DNA of 64,000 bases from assembly GCA_038501625.1 (NCBI GenBank), contig JAZAYU010000126.1, forward strand, positions 1,426,001 through 1,490,000, read 5' to 3'. The position numbers were made by a program, and so were the translations under genes. The notes beneath the pieces are model-generated. The model did no database searches. It had not been told where the DNA came from and saw only the letters and a list, made by a program, of their open reading frames with translations. Shown one piece after another: positions 35,501-48,237 of this stretch. Each line of letters starts with the position of its first letter. Position 1 is the first letter of the stretch. Source of the DNA: Corbicula japonica (lineage: Eukaryota > Mollusca > Bivalvia > Venerida > Cyrenidae).

Positions 35501-36345
35501 GCAAATAAAACAGAAATTACTTGCTAATGTAAGTAAGAAATGTTTCATACAACTTTTTAAACTAGGTTTTGATGTTAAGTAACATACACATGTATCTTAA
35601 TGGCTATTTATAGACCTATACCTTAGGTTGCAGATGTTTTATTGCATTTAAAATTAAAAAAAAAAACACCACCTTCCAGGGAAAAATAGGTTTATTTCAG
35701 AACTTTTATAATTGCCAATTATTTCTTCAACGCATAAAATTTTCTCAAAGGTCACATATTCAAACGGGCGTAATGGTAAAACGCCCCACTCGCCAGAAAG
35801 CAAACATATTGCAAAATGCGAAGAATGGGATAGGCTTTCAGAAAAACATACCCTTCAAAATTCCCCCAGGGCGAGAGGGTCTATTGGCAGCTCAAGGTCT
35901 AATACATTTATGGCATGTTTTCCCATTGTCTTTTCTTTCGGTAACATATTTCAATATAGCGTTACGGGCTTATGTCCCAATGTATATCACTGTATTACAT
36001 TTGTCCTGAATTCTCATTTAACTTACTATATTTTACTTATAAGCACAAATTATTTGCTACTGCACGTAAGAAATGTTTCATACATCTTATTTTACTAGGT
36101 TTTTATGTTAAGTAACATAACTTAATCACTATTTTAGAGCAATACCTTAGGTTACATATGTTTTATTGCATATGAATGTAGTTTAGAGCTTCCTGGTGTA
36201 GAATAAATAGGTTTATTTTAGAACTTTTACAATTGTCAAATATTTCATTTTTACACAAACTTTTTTTTTCAAAGGTAACATACCCTTCAAATTTCCCTTA
36301 GGGGGGGGGGGGAGGGGGGGGGGTCTATTGGCAGCTCAAGGTCTA
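32600..36345. mobile_element. 3.75-kb inverted-repeat element inserted in the 64-bp minisatellite
   Basis: Both ends carry a C/G homopolymer next to TTAGGGAATTT (left 32624-32647, right complement 36286-36312), and inverted similarity continues inward past GGCGAGTGGGGC (left 32713, right 35784). The minisatellite is interrupted exactly, with TTAT on both sides (32596-32599 and 36346-36349), a likely 4-bp duplication. The right terminus is duplicated internally near 35860-35912. No ORF of size is present, so it is non-autonomous. An inverted partial copy is at 59542 to about 61090. The octamer GTAACATA recurs 13 times. Confidence 0.8.
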
Positions 36346-37800
36346 TTATGACAAGTAATACATAACTAAACATCTAACCGCACACAACGACAGAAGTTAC
36401 CTCTCAGGTTATGACAAGTAATACATAACTAAACTTAATAATAAAAATTAATAGTAAACAAATTGTATGGAAACAATCTATTACTGTCTATCAAACGGCT
36501 TAATCAAACCGAACCTGCCATATTAAATGTCGTTTTTTGAGGCTATTAATCTAACCGCACACACCGACAGAAGTTACTACTTATGTTATGACAAGTAATA
36601 GATAACTTATACATCTTACCGCACACAACGACAGAAGTCACCTCCCATGTTAAGAGAATTAATAGATAACTTAAACATCTTACCGCACACAACGACAGAA
36701 GTCACTACCCATGTTATGACAAGTAATAAATAACTAAACATCTTACCGCACACAACGACAGAAGTCACCTCCCATGTTATGAGAAGTAATGGATAACTTA
36801 AACATCTTACCCCACACAACGACAGAAGTAACCACTCATGTTATGACAAGTAATACATAACTAAACATCTAACCGCACACAACGACAGAAGTCACCTCCC
36901 ATGTTATGAGAAGTAATGGATAACTTAAACATCTAACCGCACACAACGACAGAGGTTACCACTCATGTTTTGACAAGTAACACATAACTAATCATCTAAC
37001 CGCACACAACGACAGAAGTTACCACTCATGTTATGACAAGTAATACATAACTAAACATCTAACCGCACACAACGACAGAAGTTACCACTCATGTTATGAC
37101 AAGTAATACATAACTAAACTTAATAATAAAATTTAATAGTAAACAAATTGTATGGAAACAATCTATAACTGTCTATCAAAGGCTCAATCAAACCGAACCT
37201 GCCATATTTAATGTCGTTTTGGAGGCTATTAATCTAACCGCACACAACGACAGAAGTTACTACTCATGTTATGACAAGTAATAGATAACTTAAACATCTT
37301 ACCGCACACAACGACAGAAGTAACCTCCCATGTTATGAGAAGTAATAGATAACTTAAACATCTTACCGCACACAACGACAGAAGTCACCTCCCATGTTAT
37401 GAGAATTAAAAGATAACTTAAACATCTTACCTCACACAACGACAGAAGTCACCTCCCATGTTATGACAAGTAATAGATAACTTAAACATCTAACCGCACA
37501 AAACGACAGAAGTTACCTCCCATGTTTTGACAAGTTATAGATAACTTAAACCTCTAACCGCACATAACGACAGAAGTTATCTCCCATGTCATGACAAGTA
37601 ATAAATAACTAAAACTTACCGCACACAACGACAGAAGTTACCTCCCATGTTATGAAAAGTAATAGATAACTTAAACCTCTAACCGCACAAAACGACAGAA
37701 GTTACCTCCCATGTTATGATTAGTAATAGATAACTTAAACATTTTACCGCACACAACGACAGAAGTCACCGCCCATGTTATGACAAGTAATAAATAAACT
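36346..37800 (+). repeat. 64-bp minisatellite, right block
   Basis: It resumes with TTATGACAAGTAATA, completing the unit broken at 32595, and runs for about 20 units. Two segments of about 120 bp of non-minisatellite sequence (36424-36548 and 37118-37235) are embedded, giving a higher-order repeat. Confidence 0.9.
36424..36548 (+). repeat. Embedded non-minisatellite segment, three copies
   Basis: The segment TTAATAGTAAACAAATTGTA...ACCGAACCTGCCATA...ATGTCGTTTTTTGAGGCTATTAA occurs here, at 37118-37235, and at 38722-38826 outside the array. The outer copy is probably the ancestral flank that was captured when the array expanded. Confidence 0.85.
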
Positions 37801-39101
37801 TAACGCATCGCTTTAGAGATAACTGCCTACACAGGATATTTTAATTACCAGATTGTTGTTGTAGATTTTGTTGTTGTTGTTGATTGTATTATTTCAACTC
37901 CAATTAATCACCAACTTTAACAGTTTTTTTAATTAACTGAAGTATTTTAACGCAAACAAAAATTTGTTATTGGAAAATTACAAACAAACTAAGTGTGCAT
38001 AAATCGGATAAAATTTACTATTATTACAAAACGATTAAGAAGTTGTTTCTTTGCTTAACAAGTGTAACTCTGACTTGAACTGGCTTTGAAGAATACATGT
38101 ATACGTCTTTATATTTCAGTCTTGCAGGAATCTATCTCTGAAGTTATATAGATCTATTATTAAAAAAAGATAAAACCATGGCAATGCTATTGAATTATAT
38201 ATGTGTTTCACATGTGATCTTCGTGTGCCTTTGCATGCAACATTGTCGAAGTAATTGGTGGGTTGAACAAGATGGATAATATAATTCACCAAGACAAGTT
38301 ATGCTTGTTTGTTCATTTGAGTACTTGGTGCAAGGATGATGTTAGTGCACCCTAGATCCTGGCTTAAACTTCACTTCCCAGCTGCAAATTGCTCAAACAA
38401 ATGATAAAATAACATTTATCTCAGTGCGACAAGTCGACTGTAATCGTCGCACTGTCAGTGCGTTCAAATGATCATTTTCATTAACGGAATAACGATTTAC
38501 CGCGTTGGTTCGTGATAAATAATCTTTAAATTGAAATAATTTTAAATTGTTCCATGTAAAGAATATAGAAAGCGTATTTATGTGAAAATATTAAATGCAA
38601 ACATTCACAGCGCATCGAAGCAAACCAATGTTGGATTTTATAAATAAAACTGTTTTGCAACTAAAAATAATCTTTCATTACTTAATGCGAAAAATATTTT
38701 AATTTATTATTTTTGATTAAATTTAATAGTAAACAAATTGTATGGAAACAATCTATTACTGTATATCAAACAGCTCAATCAAACCGAACCTGCCATATTT
38801 AATGTCGTTTTTGGAAGCTATTAAAGGTCTCTGTAATTTCATCTCAAAAGTTTAAAAAAAATGATAGAAAATGTGATTACTACGCGTTTTGATAACACGT
38901 CCTTATCATGAATACAATAAATATTTCTTTTGTAATTTAATGGAACAAAATACAAGTTAAGAATACTAAAGTAAATTTTACAAAAAATATACTTATTATT
39001 TGGAAAGTTCTTTACCTCTTAATTAATATGGACTGTATTTAGTCTCAATCATTCAGACGCTCTGATTTCGCAAATTCGATCAGTACGTCTGAAATGATAG
39101 T
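37801..39101. other. Intergenic stretch with R1 fragment
   Basis: It holds an R1 copy at about 38222-38375 (TTTGCATGCAACATTG, CACCAAGACAAG, TAGTGCACCCTAGATCCTGG) and the outer copy of the embedded segment (38722-38826). No gene recognised. Confidence 0.6.
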
Positions 39102-39190
39102 GTCTCTAGCTGGGAGCGAACCCGCACCGTCACGGCGACAGCGCCTAGCCATGCAATTCCTGCGACGTAACCAACTGAGCTAACCGGGAC
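39102..39190 (-). repeat. tRNA-derived SINE head, copy 2
   Basis: On the minus strand it reads CCCGGTTAGCTCAGTTGG (A-box region) and GGGTTCGCTCCC (B-box), with the same long variable region containing GGCTAGGCGC as 19831-19916. The boxes are better preserved than in copy 1. The downstream SINE body was not delimited. Confidence 0.8.
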
Positions 39191-40184
39191 AACGCCAAAA
39201 AGACAAAATTCTTAAAAAATCTGACGCTTCAAAACAGTTGCTGAACATGACGTCACTTTTTTATTATGTTATATCTACACACAAGAATGATAATTATGTT
39301 CACCAATCATTACGTTATGTGATTAAGACATCTTGTTATGTGTGTGCATCGTGTTGAACATTATGTGCAAGCATCATTACGTCATATCTTATACCATTGC
39401 GTTAAGTGAATACACCATTATTTTTTCATAGGTTTTTTTATAAAATAAAAAATAAGATAAATGTGCAATAACGACTGTTGACGGCCCTTTAACACTCGGC
39501 CAAACCAGATTAACGATAATCATTATAAAGACGAAAAAAGTAAAGGTACGCATGTAAAACTCTTTTATTGTGCTGTATACATTTGCCTAATCAGATTAAT
39601 GTTTTTTTATTTAAATATTATCTTGGCGCACTGTAGACTTTTAGTTCAATATATTTAACAAATGACATAATCAAGTTCTCTTCTATTACTTTAAATAATA
39701 CTATAGTCCGATTTCGATCCGTAAGTTGAAACATTTTGTTAAAATAATTCCTGCATAGGTAAAGTGCTATTAAACAAAGATTTGTAAGTAGTTGTTTCAT
39801 TTCAAGGGCCGTCAACGGTCGTCATTGGAAACGAATATGGTGAAATATGGTCAAAGTCTTACAGTAATAATTCCAGTCTTATCGATATCTTAAACGTTTG
39901 CATTAATTTAACTGCACTAGCTGCAGTTTTAAATATAACTTTCTTTGTGTAATTAGTGTCTTGCATTGATTTCAGTTGTAGATATGGTTACCATTTAATG
40001 AAAATAGAAACTTTGAAATCCACAGACACGAAATTATCAAACAATTGCAGACTCGGTTTGATTAATTCTGATAATGAGCAATATCGAAAATGCATAGTTT
40101 TGACCACGCCGCCTAGCCCCGGGCGGAACTCAATAGTTACACAAAATTTAATGTAAACATCATGATCATCGGCCTTTAAAGGAC
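39191..40184. other. Intergenic stretch, short repeat only
   Basis: Contains the second copy of the CCGCCTAGCCCCGGG repeat at 40108-40160. ACGGCCCTTTAACAC (39481) and a near-complement (AAGGGCCGTCAAC, 39806) form a loose inverted pair about 330 bp apart. No gene recognised. Confidence 0.5.
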
Positions 40185-40811
40185 GTATTTGATAGCAGCA
40201 ATGATCAAGAGTACCAGGTAAGATATATTTCTCTACACGGAGGAGCGGAATATTTGATAGCAGCAATGATCAAGAGTACGAGGTAAGATATATTTCTCTA
40301 CACGGAGGAGCGGAATATTTGATAGCAGCAATGATCAAGAGTACGAGGTAAGATATATTTCTCTACACGGAGGAGCGGAATATTTGATAGCAGCAATGAT
40401 CAAGAGTACGAGGTAAGATATATTTCTCTACACGGAGGAGCGGAATATTTGATATCAGCAATGATCGAGTGTACCAGGTAAGATATATTTCTCTACACGG
40501 AGGAGCGGAATATTTGATATCAGCAATGATCGAGAGTACCAGGTAAGATATATTTCTCTACACGGAGGAGCGGAATATTTGATAGCAGCAATGAACGAGA
40601 GTACCAGGTAAGTTATATTTCTCTACACGGAGGAGCGGAATATTTGATAGCAGCAATGAACGAGAGTACCAGGTAAGATATTTTTCTCTACACGGAGGAG
40701 CGGAATATTTTATATCAGCAATGATCGAGTGTACCAGGTAAGATATATTTCTCTACACGGAGGAGCGGAATATTTGATATCAGCAATGATCGAGAGTACC
40801 AGGTAAGATAT
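40185..40811 (+). repeat. 65-bp minisatellite, left block
   Basis: The unit is 65 bp: GATATATTTCTCTACACGGA, GGAGCGGAATATTTGATAGC, AGCAATGATCAAGAGTACGA, GGTAA. About 9.6 units are present, and they often read GATATC and GATCGAGAGTACCAG. Most units contain CAGGTAAGA, a perfect 5' splice donor consensus. Confidence 0.93.
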
Positions 40812-41775
40812 TGAGAGGTTATTAACCGGTGTTCAAGGGCCGGGAGGTGATATCGGCTCGGAAGAGCAATATTGGCCCGAGAGCTTTAGCTCGAGGGCCT
40901 ATGTTGCTCGGCCGTGCCTATATCACCTCCCGGCCCTTGAACACCGGTTTATAACCATTTTATTACATGCCGGGCTGATATCAATGTCTGCCTTGCTCTG
41001 TAAGTCTTAAATTAACTGAGCACTCGTCTATTCGTTAAATAACTACGTCACGATGAATGCTTTCGCTAAGTACTACGTCATTTAGAGTTTTGTGACGTAA
41101 TTAAAGATTGTTTACATTTTCAAACTGTAACAGAGCAAGTTGCTGTCAGTTGATTTTTTAGTTTTATTTTGTTTTAAGTGATTATGTCTTCGAACGATTT
41201 GATAAAATTGTGCTGGATATGGAATTGTAAAAATGTGAATTCTGGAAGTGTTTTACAGCGGTATGCGGGTATGTAAAGGCTGTTATTTGTGAGTGTTTCA
41301 TTCTCATAACGCTGCTGCGAGCTTCAATTCAACAAAACATAATGTAGGCATATCTTGGTTCAAAGAATAATAGGCATAAAGGAATATGAAGGAACATGAT
41401 TCTGGAAATACAGTGTTTTTTTGTTCTTGGTTGTACCCAGGTATGTATCTCTCCATGTTTCTCTTGTCATTGTTATCGCTCTCAGAATATTTCTTATGTT
41501 AGCATGTATGTTCTTTCTTAAATATGCTACTTTTTGCATCTAGCTCCAAAAAACTTGAATGCGGCTCGATTGATTCAATCGTCGCCATCTTGAAATGTAA
41601 AAGTTAAATCCTGTCTCAAAGGTTACCACGTGCAAAAATTCGTGATACGGGATTTCTGCCCGCGATATCAGGTTTTCGGCCCGCGATATCAGGTTTTCGG
41701 CCCGCCCTTTATCGTGCAAAGTACCCGGGCATTTTTGTCATTATTTGTTACTATTTATAGTAACACATGTAATAA
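40812..41775. mobile_element. 964-bp insertion in the minisatellite, with foldback
   Basis: The 65-bp unit is broken after AGGTAAGATAT and resumes with ATTTCTCTACACGG. The first 150 bases are a foldback (arms 40817-40885 and 40889-40957: GGTTATTAACCGGTGTTCAA onward and complement). The rest is unique apart from a 21-bp tandem pair (CCCGCGATATCAGGTTTTCGG, twice, 41659-41702). No clear target duplication, so the class is unknown. Confidence 0.6.
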
Positions 41776-41813
41776 ATTTCTCTACACGGAGGAGCGGAAT
41801 ATTTGATATCAGC
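41776..41813 (+). repeat. Partial 65-bp unit ending in the left target duplication
   Basis: The unit runs ATTTCTCTACACGGAGGAGC to GATATCAGC and is cut at 41813. GATATCAGC (41805-41813) is repeated at 62633-62641, where the minisatellite resumes with AATGATCG, the expected continuation. Confidence 0.85.
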
Positions 41814-42106
41814 ACAGGAGTTTGACATTTCAACAAAAATATTTTTTTACTTGTTATTTAGTCTTTATAAAAGACAAGGATGGCAACTTTGTACACCAAA
41901 AATTCGCCAGATTTGGCAATTATTTATTGCATAATCCCCCGTCAGATATCCAATGTCTTTGTTGCAAACAAACAAAAAAACATTTAAATTCACGGAAATT
42001 CATGGTTTATTACTGTGCCGTATATGGCACACATTTTTATTTTAAAAATAAACTTACCTCTCTTTGAACGTGAATGTCAATCCGCCATGCGTTTGTTTAC
42101 TTCCGG
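41814..42106 (+). repeat. Left terminal inverted repeat of the 20.8-kb element
   Basis: Blocks shared with the right end are ACAGGAGTTTGACATT, AGTCTTTATAA, AAGACAAGGATGGCAACT, and TGTCAATCCGCCATGCGTT followed by ACTTCCGG (42075-42106). The sequences between have diverged. Confidence 0.8.
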
Positions 42107-44679
42107 TTTTCAGATTTCAGGATTGAATGTAAATTTAATATTAAAAAGAACATTCTTAAAAATATGGATATCTACAAAATATGTATACCTTTATTTTTAA
42201 AAATCAACGATGACAACTTACGGTGTGAATACGTCGGTTTGTTTTTGTTTACATTATGAATGTATTGACGTGCGATATGACGTCATCAAGGTAAATATTG
42301 AAACGGGCGACAACCGCCGTATACTTTTGAGGCCCTGAAGGATTCTATTTGAAAACGAAAAAAGAATCCCTGTGACCATGTCACAGGTCGACAACGTTGG
42401 TTGTTTGGCGTTTTGGTATGTATACATATCTTGATTTACATATTTTACAATATTTATTTTAATATTGTTTTTAATTAAAACACAGCCAATTGTTTTAGCA
42501 GTATGTTCCGTGTACGTGTGGTTTTACTTGAGTTTACTATATCATTGTACACCATAATTAATTAACCGAAAAGAAAACCGCCCCAGGCCCCCGCTTGCAT
42601 GAAATTATTAATATATCATTGTTAAGCGAGCTCTATTTAAACATCCGTACCGGTAAACTGCATTCTAGCCGGGTTAACAAGTTCGAACGGTGGCAGAAAC
42701 ATTTTCCGATTTTGGTTTAAATCAGATTTTATGGTGAACAAAATTAAAGGCTAGAGGTCAGGTATAAAAGGAAATACTCCGGAACATAACTAGTTTAGCG
42801 GACTCCAACATTTAGGTAAAGAGCATTGATTGTAAGAAAATTCAAGTAAGTCGTCTGTCAAAATTTTTAATAAATATTGAGTTTAAATGGGGGCTACCGT
42901 TTCTCTCGCTCAAACGCCGCTGGGCTTTTGTGTTTTGAACATCTGGGTCCCGCTTAAGTATAGATCCTACTCAAAACGTCTGCAAAACTGCCACTTGTAG
43001 GCCTACTGAACTCTCTTAGGTGTCTGCTAGCATAACACAGCAGGAGAAAAAAACACAAGAGTATTCTTAATAAATATCATGTATTTTTATTTGTATCTTG
43101 GCACATACATATATGTGTATATTCACTATAAATTTTTCTTGAAAATTCGAGTCGGACATCTACATGTAGAAATGTTATTTTCAGAAAGTAATTATCAATA
43201 TATAAGATAAATTTAAATTTCCCCCAGGTAATGATTGACAGTTAAGTGCTTATCGAGTCAGTAATCCTCTTGTAAAAAATACAATTTTTGTCAGTAATTT
43301 TACTGACAAACCATTTTATGATACACACACATTTTTATATAGTTACACAGCAATATGCTTTTACGAAATTAGAAGTATTGTAAAAGGTAACGTGACCATA
43401 GCGAGTAAAATAGTTTCATATTTTAGTAACAACCATTAGACGTGCAAAAAAGTCATATTGCACCGAATCATTCGCCAGGCCCATCTTAATACTGTCATAA
43501 AAATCTTGTTCGGAGTTTCTTTTATGCATTAATTTTAGAATCTTATAAATTTCAGCTCTATGTAACCTCCTTTACTCTTATTTCATATCACATTTCCTAT
43601 ATCAAGAAAAATAAAACAACATGAAAGTTATTAACTTGGATATACCTTACAAATGTTATAAAAATAACACCTGCATTTTTCTTGATGTAGGACAAGTGCT
43701 CGAACATTTTAATTAAAAAGTATGCATTTAATATAATATTTTTTACTAACTTCCCTTTTGAAAGAATTTATGCATTTAAATACGAAAGAAACATTAACAA
43801 CATCTTTCATCACTAAATGCCAAGCCATGTACGTGTAATCAGAATAAAGCAGCCGCGATGCATGGTTACTTACCAAGAAGTGCATGAAAGATGGAAACAT
43901 TTGCTAAACATGAAAGGAACTGATCATTAGAATCTATAATAATGGTGATGATGATCATCATGATAATGAAGATGTTGCTGACGACGATGACTACAACAAC
44001 GACCACACGATTAATTTTTTGATGGATTAAATTTAAACCACCATATAAGGCGTCAGTTAACGGGTCCTAAGATCATAAAAATAAGTTTGGAGATCAGTCT
44101 CAAATCTCAAGCATCTAATTGTGGGAAATGGCGACTGGTCGCCATTTTAGCCAATCAGATGCTTGAGATGTGAGACTGATCTCCAAACTTAGTTTTATGA
44201 TCTTGGTCCCGGTTTTCTGATATATCGCAAAACTAAAGAATCACAGCCGGCACGACAAGTCCACTTGCTCCATACAAGCACATACGTGAAGCAGAAAGGC
44301 CACATAACTGACATCTAAATGACATTCAGTTTATGAAAACGTAGAAAAATAATATGCAAAACATATCAGTTAAATTTTAAGCACCATCAACTTTAAAATT
44401 CTGGTCTCGAAAACTGGTCTTTTGACGAGGCACTAATTCAAACTTTCATCGGTTCAGAGCTTTGTTATGCCAACAACCAAAATAAATGATTGCCACTTAC
44501 ACGTGGTAAAATCCATACTGTTTCATTAAATCATACTCAAAATATGTGTTAAACTTCAAGATTTTGCACTAATCACATTTGTTTGGACAAAATTCAATTG
44601 TTGAAGTCAAAACTGGGTGAGCAACGTGTCCATTCACCTTAAATTACTGAAAGTCTTAGAATAGTGAAAGTTACATATA
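42107..44679. other. Left interior of the 20.8-kb element
   Basis: No firm gene. A candidate first exon (42378-42415) starts ATG in CTGTGACCATGTCAC and ends TTTTG before GTATGT, encoding MSQVDNVGCLAF. It could be the 5' exon of a plus-strand gene but nothing downstream joins it convincingly. A foldback is at 44071-44204 and an inverted copy of the TTAAGGTGGATG repeat at 44577-44645. A GAT-rich patch lies near 43941. Confidence 0.4.
44071..44204. repeat. 134-bp foldback element
   Basis: The left arm AAGATCATAAAAATAAGTTT... and right arm ...AACTTAGTTTTATGATCTT are complementary over about 48 bases with a few mismatches. The loop of about 40 bases contains a smaller GGCGAC/GTCGCC dyad. No target duplication recognised. 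Confidence 0.8.
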
Positions 44680-47629
44680 TTAATTCTTTAAACGTTTACC
44701 TTTCCCCTTAGCTTTGTCAGTTTTCAGACAAGATGAACAAAACCACGTGTCAGTGGTAGGAACGTCACTTACTTGTTCACACAGCATGTGAAACCAAAGC
44801 TGGCATTTGTCACAACCTATGCTGAATTCATCTGGCCTAGTTGGGTTTTCGGATATAACCTCTTTACAATCCGGACAAATAAAAGGCTCTGTTACCACAC
44901 ACGTTTCTGTTACCTTACGTTTCTTTATATTGTACAGCTGCCCATAGTGCCTGTTTTTCCTTCTGGGGATTATTTCCTTCAACAGATGAAGCTTGTCAAG
45001 AAATAATATTCTCAAGTAGTGTTCAGATATCGAACGGTATAGCTGAAGACATACCTCAATATACGAATCTGGTTGTGTTTCTTCATTTTTTTCTGAAAGT
45101 AGTGCTCTCCAACTTCCGAATAACCGCGAGTTTTCAAAAAATATACTCCCTGCACTTAACGTAAATACTCTTACCTAGAGCAGTAAAATTCTCATGCGAC
45201 AGAAATGAACAAAGAGCCAAATGCAACTGCAAAAAAAGAGGAACAGACCGTCGCTGATATGAAACAAGCCTCTGGACGGTCCTTGCTTACTCTCTTACTT
45301 ACTCTCTATTTCTAACAGCGATCCCGATTCATCAGTCGTGGCTGTTATGTCTGCCTCACTTAGACTGACTTACACGCATTTTGACCAACATTTGGTACTT
45401 ACAATACGCCAAATTGATCTTCGTTTGTCTTTAAGTGCGTTATTGGTAAGTGCACTTACTGATTGGTCCCGGAGTCTGCTAGAAATTTTCTTCATGCAAG
45501 CACCAGCAACATACCTCACTTTCGATTTAGCGATGTCACTTACAGGCGAATGATTATTATTCGTGATGTCTGGAAGCTCACCTGCTTGGTTTTTACTAAT
45601 GTTGCTGGCAGCATTTGCTACTAGCGTGTCTTGAATGTACATAACCACTTTAGTCCCTATTAAATTTTCTTCTCTCTTCAAGTTTGAGCAACTAAACAGT
45701 ACAAGAAGTGTCTTCATGTACTCTGAAGAACAAAGATAGTTATTTAAAAACGTAAAATAGCTTACCCATTGGTCTTTGCCAGCGCTGGATGCAGGTATGT
45801 GAGTTTTTAACTTATTCTCAACGACCGCTACGAATGCTGTTAACCTTTTTTGATCAACCTGCAAGGGATTTTTTAGCAGAAACGGCTCCAAGTTGATTTC
45901 TGTCAAGCGGTCTGAGAAATCAGTTATTAAAACAGTGTCTTCAACATTTACGTTATCATCATCATCATCATCACCACCACCACCAACACCATTATCATCA
46001 TCATCATCATCATCACCTTCAATACTTTTACGATCTTGTTCATTGGAAATAGGTATTTCCATCGTTGCATGACAACATTTTAAACTGTCGGTCGCTGTCA
46101 AATTTAGTGCCTGTTTATCATAGTATTGATAAACTGATAATGGATGCTTTACACTTGCTGCACGTACATTAAAATTTCTGACTTGCAAGCCTGATACACT
46201 CTGGGCCCTTCCAATAGCAACTCCAAGCTGGCCAGGGGAAAGAAAGACAAACAATCAACAATTAAACTAGGCAAAGTTTGACCTTGCGCTCTGTGGACTG
46301 TAAGAGCATATGCAAGTTTAAGGGGATACTGACTTCGACAAACAATAATACAATTTTTTTCTCCATCGAAGATTTCAAATTTCACTTTCCCAACGGTTAT
46401 CAATTTTCCGCCAAAATTAACAACGGGGTCTTGACCAGGTTTTAACATGTAAACGGTTCCCCTACTACCATTTACAAGCGTTGAGGACACGTTCCTTAGG
46501 AGAATAACCGGCGCACCCTCTTTTAGTGCAAGCTGCTTTTTTGCAGCAACATTCTTTAGGCTGGCTTTATCCCCTGAAACAGAAAGCGTATAGGATTTTA
46601 ACAAACATATAACGAATACACTTTAAAACGATATGTAATGAATAAAGAATTACACTGACTGATGTTGTTTTTTTTTTAAGAAAAAAAAACAACATAAAGA
46701 AACAACCTTTAATCTTAATTCACTATGTCAAGTTATTCTTTAGTAGTTTCCAGCAATTGTTGTGTTATGAAAATATTTTGTTAGGAACGTGTATATTAGC
46801 ACTGTGACGAAGTTTTCAGGAATTATTAGTCAATTTTTTAACGTACATTGTGGATCTCATAAAGACCATTATAAAGCTGATAAATAGCTCAACTACATTG
46901 ACTACCGTTCTAATGTCAGTTGTTATATAGACGATGTACTCAAATTAAATCAATTATCGTACGAAAACATTCCGCTGTTTTTACGTAAACTGAAATTTTA
47001 TAACTTACCTGAATCTTCGCCTTTAAATACAATCTGTTCACCAAGAGCTAAGTCGAGACAGTCTTGATTATAAAAATCAACATCCGCATTGCTGCCAAAC
47101 AAAACTATTGGCTCGCCAACAAGAGGTCTGTCAAGCGATCTTAGAAACTGGATTGTTTCTGCAGACGGCTTGCCATCGCACAACTGCCTGATTGCCTCGA
47201 TCAGAATTCCATCATTTTGTCTATGGACCTTATAAAATGATTTACGTCTTAACAACCGCTTTTAATCAAACTAACTGATTATAACTTAATATAAATCTGA
47301 TATATGTTTATTTAAAGAAGATAATGAGAAAATGTAAACCGAATACTCTTTTAAGATGTTTAATTTAGTATGAAATGTATAGACTTACTGTAGTCAGGTT
47401 GAATTTGTGTACAAATATAGACTGAAATGCGCAGGACATGAAGCAATGTTCACCCGTGTCGTCCAGCCTATAGTTTGGAACTGGGGGTAGTTGTTTAAAA
47501 TCTCCCGTTGCAACTACCTATACCAAAAAAGAATAATTTTTCTCAGGAAAAATTTCATGTAAAAATTGATCAACATAAGAAATGTAAAATAATTTGTGCA
47601 AATATTCCATTTCTATTAAGGCAGTATTA

Positions 47630-48137
47630 GTGATGGGCCGATGAACGAATGACATCGATTAATCATCAGTAGGAACCTCCCGATGCCGATAATCGATGTC
47701 ATTATGCCATAATCGATTTAAACCGATGTATATCTCCGGCTGTTAACTACTGCACAATTAAACATATCTTGGTCAATATTTGTACTAGTCATGATTGAAA
47801 TTAATTGGTAGGGCCTTTTGGGCATTAAGTGCTATCAACAACGTATTTTGAGGTGTGTATTCTTTGTTAAGCAGTGTTCATTCATTCCAATTAGTGCATA
47901 TTTAATAAAAGCACGCGAAAAAGTTTTTTTTGTAATTGGAACACCAACCTATGTAGAAAGTAGCAGCAAACACACAATAATAAGGGGTATAATATAAGCA
48001 ACTTATTAGAAACCATTTGTTAATGTAACACAGATATGATTTATAAACCTATTAATAGTCGGTGAAATCACATCGGAAGTGGCAACCGATTCCAACTGAT
48101 GATCGATTTTGATTTGCAACCGATATCCCAACAGTAG
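47630..48137. mobile_element. Possible hAT-like MITE relic in the helicase intron
   Basis: It begins near AGTGATGGGCCGATGAACGA and is rich in ATCGATT and ATCGGTT motifs in both orientations (GATAATCGATG, AACCGATATCC). It is preceded and followed by AGGCAGTAT (47621 and 48136), a possible direct repeat. It is much diverged. Confidence 0.4.
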
Positions 48138-48237
48138 GCAGTATAAAGCTGATTTTAGACGATTAGGCAACTATATATTAATATTATACAACCATATATA
48201 AAATTCATATGATTCCTTTCAAAGTGCAATTTATCAG

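Noticed and set aside
32426..36819. Minus-strand ORFs with repeated ITWEVTSVVVCGKMF
   Set aside because: Translation of the 64-bp minisatellite; the repeat period is not a multiple of three and frames are not maintained across the array.
40185..40811. CRISPR-like array
   Set aside because: Units are contiguous 65-bp repeats with no unique spacers, in a eukaryotic genome.
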